Below are positions 1-5,008 of a DNA stretch of 5,008 nt, piece after piece. A program made the position numbers and the translations under genes. Location: NCBI GenBank assembly GCA_003135995.1, contig PNBM01000130.1, positions 1-5,008 of the forward strand. Direction: 5' to 3'. The notes beneath the pieces were generated by a model. It was not told the origin of the DNA. It made no database searches and saw only the letters and a list, made by a program, of their open reading frames with translations. How positions within the stretch are numbered: position 1 is the stretch's first letter; each line of letters opens with the position of its first letter. This stretch comes from Ignavibacteriota bacterium. Its GTDB lineage: Bacteria; Bacteroidota; Ignavibacteria; Tepidaquicellales; Tepidaquicellaceae.

Positions 1-503
1 AAGCTATTGAAATCGGGCATATATTCAAGCTCGGGACGAAATATGCGGAAGCATTGCATGCATATTATCTCGATAAAGAGGGAAACGAGCATCCGGTTAT
101 AATGGGCAGTTACGGGATTGGAATTGAAAGGATTGCAGCGGCATACATCGAACAGAACCATGATGATAAAGGAATTATATGGGGCGGAGAAATTTCTCCG
201 TTTAAAGTTCATTTAATAAGTGTGAATGCTTCGAATGAAATTGTAAAAAATAAATCCGAAGAGGTTTATAAAGAGCTGACTGAAAAAAATATTGAAGTTT
301 TATATGATGACAGACTTGAAGTCAGACCCGGATTTAAATTTAACGATGCAGATTTACTGGGAATACCGGTACAGGTGATTATAGGCGAGAAAAATCTGAA
401 GAATAACAACGTAGAAATTAAAATGCGAAGAACGGGCGAAAGAATCATATTATCGCTCGATATTTTCTTTGAAAAATTATCTGAAATGATTAATGAACAT
501 TGA
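1..503 (+). CDS. proS: Prolyl-tRNA synthetase, C-terminal part (5' end outside window)
   Basis: This is the last ~167 residues of a cytoplasmic class II aminoacyl-tRNA synthetase that charges tRNA-Pro with proline using ATP. The reading frame is already open at the window edge (first whole codon at position 3), so the true start lies upstream; the TTG at 54 is internal. The segment GHIFKLGTKYAEAL, then class II motif 3 as GSYGIGIERI, then IEQNHDDKGIIW, matches the end of the catalytic core in bacterial-type ProRS. From about KVHLISVN onward the sequence fits the HGTP anticodon-binding domain, with DDRLEVRPGFKFNDADLLGIP as its best-conserved part, and it ends in a normal family tail (RRTGER...). 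An oddity is WGGEISPF where the family usually has WP before the APF-like motif. The bacterial-type editing insertion would lie upstream and cannot be seen. The 3' end overlaps maf by 11 bases, so the two are probably co-transcribed. Family identity is secure. Confidence 0.95.
   Translation, partial: AIEIGHIFKLGTKYAEALHAYYLDKEGNEHPVIMGSYGIGIERIAAAYIEQNHDDKGIIWGGEISPFKVHLISVNASNEIVKNKSEEVYKELTEKNIEVLYDDRLEVRPGFKFNDADLLGIPVQVIIGEKNLKNNNVEIKMRRTGERIILSLDIFFEKLSEMINEH
493..503 (+). other. proS/maf overlap, likely translational coupling
   Basis: The ATG of maf (493-495) lies inside the last codons of proS, whose TGA is at 501-503, in a different frame. No Shine-Dalgarno-like purine block stands in front of this ATG. 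Ribosomes finishing proS could plausibly re-initiate at maf. The overlap is seen directly; the coupling is inferred. Confidence 0.6.
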
Positions 504-1077
504 AAAGATTTTAAAAAGAAAATACATTCTCGCTTCGAAATCAGCAAGGCGGATAAAGCTGCTTGAACAAATAGGATTAAATTTCAAATCTGTCGACAGC
601 AATTTTGATGAACTTGAATTATCATATCACAATCCTGTAAAACTTGTTTTGCACAATTCAGAAAATAAAGCCGGAATCGTTGCTAAAAAATTTTCCAATG
701 AAATCGTAATCGGAGCAGATACGATTGTTGTATTAAAAAAGAAAATTCTGAATAAACCTGCGAATTTAAAGGAAGCGGCACTTTATTTAAGAGAACTAAG
801 CGGAAATGTACATACGGTTTATACGGGTATTTGCGTAATCGATACGGGACAAAATAAAAAAATAACCGGAGTTGAAAAAACGCAAGTTCACTTCAGGGAA
901 ATTCCAAAGAATGAAATCAATTATTACGTAAAAACTTACAAACCGCTGGATAAAGCGGGTGCATACGGTATTCAGGATGATTTCGGATGCTTGTTCATAG
1001 ACAAAATTGCCGGAGATTATTATAATGTTGTCGGATTGCCGCTTGTCAATTTATATAATATTCTGAAACGTTTATAA
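493..1077 (+). CDS. maf: Maf family nucleotide pyrophosphatase (YhdE-type dTTP/UTP pyrophosphatase)
   Basis: This is a complete 194-residue protein, the normal length for the family. Maf proteins are cytoplasmic nucleoside-triphosphate pyrophosphatases that remove damaged or non-canonical nucleotides; the YhdE branch prefers dTTP/UTP and has been linked to division arrest. Visible motifs are ASKSARR (residues 14-20, the N-terminal phosphate-binding Ser/Arg-Arg signature), GADT (74-77, with Asp76 the expected catalytic acid), HTVYTG (107-112), DKAGAYGIQ (153-161) and GDYYNVVGLPL (174-184). The run from PLDKAGAYGIQ to VVGLPL closely resembles E. coli YhdE, which favours the dTTP/UTP branch over the YceF m7GTP branch. 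The ATG at 493 is chosen because it places the ASxSxRR motif close to the N-terminus, as in relatives. It overlaps proS and is followed after 11 bases by the membrane-protein gene. The substrate is inferred from subfamily resemblance; the family call is secure. Confidence 0.95.
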   Translation: MNIEKILKRKYILASKSARRIKLLEQIGLNFKSVDSNFDELELSYHNPVKLVLHNSENKAGIVAKKFSNEIVIGADTIVVLKKKILNKPANLKEAALYLRELSGNVHTVYTGICVIDTGQNKKITGVEKTQVHFREIPKNEINYYVKTYKPLDKAGAYGIQDDFGCLFIDKIAGDYYNVVGLPLVNLYNILKRL

Positions 1078-1088
1078 AAAATAGAAAT

Positions 1089-2051
1089 TTGTTTTCAAAA
1101 TATAAAAAGAAAATTTTATTATCGGTTGTATTCGGAGCTGTAATATATTTAGCTTTCAGTATTTATGCTGATTTCGATAAATTATTGATTTCATTCGGAA
1201 AGTTTAACTGGTGGTGGCTTCCGCTTATTCTTGCTTTATCATTCGGAAATTATATCTTCAGGTTCCTCAAATGGCAATATTACACTAAGATTATCAACAT
1301 AGAAATACCTGTAAAGAAAAGCTTTTTAATTTTTTTATCTGCATTTGTAATGAGTGTTACCCCCGGGAAGATGGGGGAAGTATTAAAATCATATTTATTA
1401 AAGGAAGAAAACGGAACGGCGATAAGCAAATCCGCTCCGATAATAATAGCAGAGAGGCTGACTGATTTTATTTCAATTGTACTGCTTTGTATATCAGGAG
1501 CTTATGTTTTTAATTACGGACAAAGTTTAGTAATTTTAGTAGGTGTCTTTTTTCTGGGAGTTACAGTCATTATTAGTTATAGAAAATTATCATTAAAATT
1601 AATATCATTTCTCGAAAAAATAAAATTCATTTCAAAGCATATACATAAAATTCATACTGCCTATGATAGTATTTACAATCTTGTAAAAATTAAGCCGTTA
1701 ATAATTGCGACACTGATAAGTTTAGTTTCCTGGTTTTTCGAATGCATGGGTTTTTTCATTGTTTTGAAAGTTTTTGCTCAGACAAGCAATATTGATGTGA
1801 GTTTAATGACGGCAACATTTATATATGCCTTTTCCACAATTGTCGGTGCAATAGCCATGATGCCGGGCGGAGTCGGAGCAACTGAGGCGACACTTACCGG
1901 GCTAATGCTACTTTTACAGATTCCAAAGGATATTTCGGTTGCATCAACGATAATTATCAGGGTATCCACGCTGTGGTTCGCGGTGCTGGTTGGGATAATT
2001 GCTTTATATATATATCAGTTAATGACAAACAGGAAGATTGAAAAAATGTAA
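1089..2051 (+). CDS. Lysylphosphatidylglycerol synthase TM-domain / UPF0104 (flippase-like) membrane protein
   Basis: This 320-residue inner-membrane protein has roughly seven to nine hydrophobic segments (about 8-28, 42-58, 78-90, 116-140, 146-163, 203-229, 240-258, 264-276 and 284-310) and a basic N-terminus (KYKKK). The family signatures are TPGKMGEVLKSYLL (91-104), AERLTD (121-126) and PGGVGATEA (259-267). These match the membrane domain shared by MprF-like flippases and UPF0104/YbhN proteins. No soluble aminoacyl-transferase domain follows, so it is not a full MprF; lipid or lipid-linked-sugar translocation is the family's proposed role, and the substrate here is unknown. The start must be TTG at 1089: the in-frame TAA at 1056 closes the frame upstream, no ATG or GTG lies between, and the first in-frame ATG (1350) would remove about 87 residues including the first membrane spans. 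It lies 11 bases after maf, probably in the same transcript. There is no visible ribosome-binding site. Confidence 0.88.
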   Translation: MFSKYKKKILLSVVFGAVIYLAFSIYADFDKLLISFGKFNWWWLPLILALSFGNYIFRFLKWQYYTKIINIEIPVKKSFLIFLSAFVMSVTPGKMGEVLKSYLLKEENGTAISKSAPIIIAERLTDFISIVLLCISGAYVFNYGQSLVILVGVFFLGVTVIISYRKLSLKLISFLEKIKFISKHIHKIHTAYDSIYNLVKIKPLIIATLISLVSWFFECMGFFIVLKVFAQTSNIDVSLMTATFIYAFSTIVGAIAMMPGGVGATEATLTGLMLLLQIPKDISVASTIIIRVSTLWFAVLVGIIALYIYQLMTNRKIEKM

Positions 2052-2129
2052 GTTTGAAATTATGAAGTATAATTCACTTGAAGTAAATACTTATAACATA
2101 TATATTAATTGTTTTATATTTAATCTAAA
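2052..2129 (+). other. 78-base intergenic gap, very AT-rich
   Basis: This is the longest gene-free interval in the window. It holds a possible promoter (see 2078-2106), two exact copies of the 7-mer TGAAGTA (2063-2069 and 2079-2085), and the inverted pair AAGTA/TACTT (2081-2085 and 2088-2092). There is no GC-rich stem followed by a T run, so no intrinsic terminator is supported for the upstream gene. The repeats are short enough to be chance in such AT-rich sequence. Confidence 0.5.
2078..2106 (+). promoter_or_regulatory. Possible housekeeping-type promoter for the B12-binding gene and genes downstream
   Basis: TTGAAG (2078-2083) and TATATT (2101-2106) are separated by exactly 17 bases, the ideal -35/-10 spacing. 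Transcription would start near 2113, giving a short leader of about 17 bases before the TTG start at 2130. It sits in the only sizeable gap of the window. Against it, such hexamers arise easily in AT-rich DNA, and some Bacteroidota use a different promoter form (TAnnTTTG at -7), for which I see no match here. Confidence 0.3.
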
Positions 2130-2543
2130 TTGAATAATCAATCATCAAGAAAAATCCGAGTATTGATTGGAAAAGTTGGTTTGGATGGACACGATAGGGG
2201 TGCGAAAGTCATTGCTTCTGCATTACGGGATGCCGGAATAGAGGTTATATACGCGGGTTTGAGGCAAACACCGGAATCAATGGTTGAAGCCGCAATTCAG
2301 GAGGATGTTGACGCCATCGGTGTGAGTATCCTTAGCGGAGCTCATATGACAATTTTTCCAAAAATCAAGAAACTAATGGACGAAAAGGGTATGACTGATG
2401 TTTTACTTTTCGGTGGTGGAATTATTTCAGAAGCCGACAAAAAAGAGCTTATAAAACTCGGTATCGGGGAATTATTTACACCCGGTGCCTCAACGATAGA
2501 TATCGTCAATTACATAAAAAATTGGGTCAGTGTCAATCGATAA
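2130..2543 (+). CDS. Stand-alone cobalamin (B12)-binding subunit, methylmalonyl-CoA mutase C-terminal type
   Basis: This complete 137-residue cytoplasmic protein consists almost wholly of one Rossmann-like B12-binding domain. It shows the base-off/His-on signature DxHxxG as DGHDRG (Asp19, His21, Gly24), where His21 would ligate cobalt from below, then the SxL element as SILSG (Ser66, Leu68) and the glycine motif FGGGII (94-99), followed by the usual GIGELFTPG tail segment. In methylmalonyl-CoA mutase this domain holds adenosylcobalamin for the reversible isomerisation of (R)-methylmalonyl-CoA and succinyl-CoA; in split enzymes it is a separate small subunit (mcmA2-like). No catalytic barrel subunit is in the window, so the partner must be encoded elsewhere, and a related acyl-CoA mutase is possible. 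The TTG at 2130 is forced as the start: a TAA at 2121 closes the frame, and the first in-frame ATG (2280) would delete the B12 motif. There is no clear Shine-Dalgarno. Confidence 0.92.
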   Translation: MNNQSSRKIRVLIGKVGLDGHDRGAKVIASALRDAGIEVIYAGLRQTPESMVEAAIQEDVDAIGVSILSGAHMTIFPKIKKLMDEKGMTDVLLFGGGIISEADKKELIKLGIGELFTPGASTIDIVNYIKNWVSVNR

Positions 2544-2577
2544 CACTTAATAATCATTAAAAATCTTAACAAACTAA

Positions 2578-3990
2578 ATGAATAAATTCGAACCCGTAAA
2601 ATTCGGAACGGATGGATGGAGAGCGGTAATTGCGGATACTTATACATTTGAAAATGTTAGAAGGGTTTCATTGGCAACTGCCAGAGTTTTTAAAAATCAT
2701 CCCAAAATTAAAAACGGAATAATAATAGGATATGATACGAGATTTCTATCCAAAGAATTCGCACACACTGCTGCTGAAGTCTTCGCAAACGAAGGGATAA
2801 AAGTATATTTATCCGATACATTTATTACTACTCCCGCAGTATCGTTGATTTCGAAAGATAAAAATCTCGCATTTGGTGTCGTGATTACTGCTTCACATAA
2901 TCCTTATAAATATAATGGTTTTAAACTGAAGGATGAATTCGGAGGTTCGATGGACCCGGATGAAATCGTAAAAGTTGAAGCAGAGCTTGAAAATATCAAA
3001 GCAGTTGATATTATAAAGAAATTTTCTGAATTTCAAAATGAAGGTATTATAGAATACACTGATGGCAGGGGTTATTACATACAAAACCTGAAGTCAAAAA
3101 TCGATATCGATAAAATTAAAAAATCGAACCTTGAAGTAATTTATGATGCAATGTATGGGTCGGGTCAGGGTAGTATTTCAGAAATAATCAAAGTAACTGA
3201 ACTGCATGGTGAGATAAATCCTTCATTTGGCGGAGGAGCACCTGAACCTGTCGAAAAAAACCTTGGTGAAATTTGCAGAATAATGGGAAACAAAAAATTT
3301 GATATAGGGATTGTTACTGACGGAGATGCAGACAGGATTGCAATTATAGATGAAAGCGGAAAATTTATCGATGCTCAGAAAACTTTTGCTTTATTACTTT
3401 TATATCTGAATAAATATAAAAAGTTAACCGGAAAAGTGGTCAGGGGATATTCCACGAGCGATGTTATAAAAAAATATTGCGATAAATACGGACTTGAATT
3501 ACAGACGGTACCAATCGGGTTTAAACATATTTCGAAAATTATGATTACCGAAGATGTATTGATTGGTGCAGAGGAAAGCGGGGGAATAGGCATTAAAGGA
3601 CATCTGCCGGAACGCGATGGAATTTTCAACGGTCTTTTATATCTCGAGATGCTTGCGGCTACAGGGGAAAGTTTATCACAATTAAAAAAAGAACTTGAAG
3701 ATGAATTCGGAATATATTTTTATAAAAGAATAGATGTTCATACGACTGAAAGCAATAAACAAAAAACCTTATCAACGTGCAGTCAGTTCAAAATAGGAGA
3801 TTCAATAGGAAATAAAAAAATTACGGATATCGGAAACCTCGATGGTTTCAAATTTTCTTTTAATGATGGATGGATAATAGTACGAGCTTCCGGAACCGAG
3901 CCTCTTTTGCGCTTTTACAGCGAAACATATGATACCGATAACACATTAAATGTTTTAGAAAACACAATTAAACAATTTAAACTTAAATAA
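2578..3990 (+). CDS. Alpha-D-phosphohexomutase (phosphoglucomutase/phosphomannomutase family)
   Basis: This complete 470-residue cytoplasmic enzyme interconverts hexose 6-phosphate and hexose 1-phosphate through a phosphoserine and a bisphosphate intermediate. The four-domain layout is intact. It starts with FGTDGWRAVIAD (9-20). The catalytic serine loop is TASHNPYKYNGFK (104-116, Ser106 phosphorylated). The Mg2+ loop is DGDADR (248-253). The sugar-specificity loop is GAEESGGIG (330-338), followed by GHLPERDGI (341-349). The C-terminal phosphate-binding loop is RASGTEPLLRFYSE (436-449). Every key residue is present, so the enzyme should be active. The EESGG loop with GHxPERDG is typical of bacterial PGM/PMM family proteins, but does not itself separate glucose from mannose; phosphoglucosamine mutase is less likely given the loop. 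The ATG at 2578 sits just ahead of the GTDGWR motif, as expected. It is followed after 12 bases by a polysaccharide-export gene, suggesting it supplies sugar-1-phosphate for nucleotide-sugar and surface-polymer synthesis. Confidence 0.94.
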   Translation: MNKFEPVKFGTDGWRAVIADTYTFENVRRVSLATARVFKNHPKIKNGIIIGYDTRFLSKEFAHTAAEVFANEGIKVYLSDTFITTPAVSLISKDKNLAFGVVITASHNPYKYNGFKLKDEFGGSMDPDEIVKVEAELENIKAVDIIKKFSEFQNEGIIEYTDGRGYYIQNLKSKIDIDKIKKSNLEVIYDAMYGSGQGSISEIIKVTELHGEINPSFGGGAPEPVEKNLGEICRIMGNKKFDIGIVTDGDADRIAIIDESGKFIDAQKTFALLLLYLNKYKKLTGKVVRGYSTSDVIKKYCDKYGLELQTVPIGFKHISKIMITEDVLIGAEESGGIGIKGHLPERDGIFNGLLYLEMLAATGESLSQLKKELEDEFGIYFYKRIDVHTTESNKQKTLSTCSQFKIGDSIGNKKITDIGNLDGFKFSFNDGWIIVRASGTEPLLRFYSETYDTDNTLNVLENTIKQFKLK

Positions 3991-4002
3991 ATTATTATAT
4001 TT

Positions 4003-5008
4003 ATGATTTTAATAAAAAAAATCTGTGTATTAAATTTTGTTTTATTATTAATATTTAGTTTTCAAGAATTAAATGCTCAGCAGAATCAATTAAATACAAG
4101 GGATATTCAGTCACAGCAGTCACAGCAAACAACTAATGTGAAAGTAAATGCTGATATTCCGGATTTAATGACAGCACTAAAAAATCTACCCGTACCTACA
4201 ACACTGGCATTAGAGGGTGCAATTAATCCGGATAAATATATAATCGGCCCTAACGATTTATTTCTACTCGGAATTTATGGCTTTGTAAATTCTCAGGTCC
4301 AGTTACTGGTAAACCCTGAAGGTTCTGTTATCATCCCTTCTGTTGGTGAAATTAATGTAAACAAAATGTCGATAACAAATGCACGTGAAAAAGTTATCAA
4401 AGCATGTAAAAAAAGATATTATTCGAGTGATATTAGTTTTACACTCCAAACTCCACGTAATTTTTTAGTTATTATAGACGGATTGTATCAAGGTATTGCC
4501 TTGAGCACACCTGTGACGCGTGCATCGGATTTGATTAAATCTATCGTCTTTGATACTTTAAACGTTTCAAGGGTTGCGTATGAAAAAACGAGTAATATGG
4601 AATATGAAAAAACTTATTTCAGGACTCATATATCGATGCGGAACATGTTATTGATTAGAAAAGACGGTTCTCAACAAAAAATTGATTTATACAAGTATTA
4701 TATAACAAGGGATGATAAATATAATCCATTCTTACTTGATGGTGATGTTATAAAAATATCAAACACTCTGGTTGATCAAAATTATATCACCGTATTAGGG
4801 GCTGTTCAGCTCGGAGGATTATATGAATATTCTGAAGATGATGATCTCGAAACTGCAATCGGATTAGGCAGAGGATTTGACGTTCAGGCTGACAAGGACA
4901 GTATTACAGTTTATCGGCCAAGGAAGAATAGCTCTATTGTAGATAGTTATAAATTATCTTTTGATAAAGATAAGAATTTTAAAATTGAGATATATGATAG
5001 AATATATT
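4003..5008 (+). CDS. Polysaccharide export protein with SLBB domains (Wza-like), 3' end outside window
   Basis: The ATG at 4003 opens a frame that stays open for 335 codons to the window edge, so the C-terminus is missing. Residues 1-25 form a signal peptide (KK, then a hydrophobic run, then LNA before QQ). There is no lipobox, as the only early Cys is at residue 8, so unlike Wza it is not an evident lipoprotein. A Gln/Ser/Thr/Asn-rich linker follows (26-46). Residues ~77-148 fit the Poly_export domain: YIIGPNDLFLLGIYG, then NPEGSVIIPSVGEINV, then an ITNAREKV helix. A diverged SLBB-like segment (~151-200) leads to IRKDGSQQKIDLYKYY and LLDGDVIKI (243-251), then a second SLBB-like segment (~261-305, YITVLGAVQLGGLYEYSE). 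Such proteins form periplasmic/outer-membrane channels for capsule or exopolysaccharide export. It starts 12 bases after the hexomutase and probably shares its transcript. The substrate polymer is unknown. Confidence 0.88.
   Translation, partial: MILIKKICVLNFVLLLIFSFQELNAQQNQLNTRDIQSQQSQQTTNVKVNADIPDLMTALKNLPVPTTLALEGAINPDKYIIGPNDLFLLGIYGFVNSQVQLLVNPEGSVIIPSVGEINVNKMSITNAREKVIKACKKRYYSSDISFTLQTPRNFLVIIDGLYQGIALSTPVTRASDLIKSIVFDTLNVSRVAYEKTSNMEYEKTYFRTHISMRNMLLIRKDGSQQKIDLYKYYITRDDKYNPFLLDGDVIKISNTLVDQNYITVLGAVQLGGLYEYSEDDDLETAIGLGRGFDVQADKDSITVYRPRKNSSIVDSYKLSFDKDKNFKIEIYDRIY

Noticed and set aside
266..547. 93-codon open frame on the minus strand across the proS/maf junction
   Set aside because: It lies wholly opposite two well-supported genes, its translation is low-complexity Ser/Phe/Ile-rich, and it shows no recognisable motif.
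1778..1969. 63-codon minus-strand open frame
   Set aside because: It is antisense to the conserved PGGVGATEA region of the membrane-protein gene; it looks like a shadow of that gene.
2054..2073. TTGAAA and TATAAT hexamers as a promoter
   Set aside because: The hexamers match consensus well but are only 8 bases apart, far too close for a -35/-10 pair.
2118..2130. ATTTA-ATC-TAAAT mini-hairpin next to the TTG start
   Set aside because: It is a five-pair, all-AT stem with a 3-base loop; too weak to act as a terminator or regulatory hairpin and expected by chance here.
2893..3629. Two minus-strand open frames (2893-3084 and 3375-3629)
   Set aside because: Both are antisense to the intact hexomutase gene, and neither has a family motif.
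3988..4002. Terminator between the hexomutase and export genes
   Set aside because: The 12-base gap holds only A and T with no stem, so read-through is more likely.
4003..4080. Lipoprotein signal in the export protein
   Set aside because: The only cysteine is at residue 8, before the hydrophobic core, and no lipobox precedes it; an ordinary signal peptide ending near LNA fits better.
4081..4140. CAG/CAA-rich stretch as a simple repeat
   Set aside because: The codons are irregularly spaced and encode a plausible Gln/Ser/Thr/Asn-rich linker after the signal peptide; there is no fixed repeat unit.

Overview
The window reads as an ordinary stretch of AT-rich bacterial chromosome. Six genes lie on the + strand with little space between them. 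There are no RNA genes, mobile elements, CRISPR arrays or long repeats. None of the five visible start codons has a convincing Shine-Dalgarno sequence, and two of them are TTG. The last gene has a signal peptide ending in Asn-Ala-Gln, and a lone cobalamin-binding mutase subunit is present. Together these suggest a member of the Bacteroidota/Ignavibacteria-Chlorobi group, perhaps Ignavibacteria-like. This placement is an inference from style, not a marker-gene result.

Layout. Positions 1-503 hold the 3' end of a bacterial-type prolyl-tRNA synthetase gene (proS). It overlaps the complete maf gene (493-1077), a Maf/YhdE-type nucleotide pyrophosphatase. After 11 bases comes a polytopic membrane protein of the lysylphosphatidylglycerol synthase TM / UPF0104 family (1089-2051, TTG start). 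The largest gap, 78 bases, contains a possible promoter and precedes a stand-alone B12-binding subunit of the methylmalonyl-CoA mutase type (2130-2543, TTG start). After 34 bases comes a full-length alpha-D-phosphohexomutase (phosphoglucomutase/phosphomannomutase type, 2578-3990). Only 12 bases further on, a secreted polysaccharide-export protein with SLBB-like domains starts at 4003 and runs off the window end.

How the genes fit together. The first three form a tight, probably co-transcribed block of housekeeping and envelope functions. The last two suggest the beginning of a surface-polysaccharide locus: the mutase would supply hexose-1-phosphate for nucleotide-sugar synthesis, and the Wza-like protein would help carry the polymer across the outer membrane. 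The B12-binding gene between the blocks belongs to propionate/methylmalonyl-CoA metabolism and has no obvious link to its neighbours. I found no clear sign of a previously undescribed system. The points most worth checking are the orphan B12 subunit, the unusual first SLBB-like segment of the export protein, and the two TTG starts.
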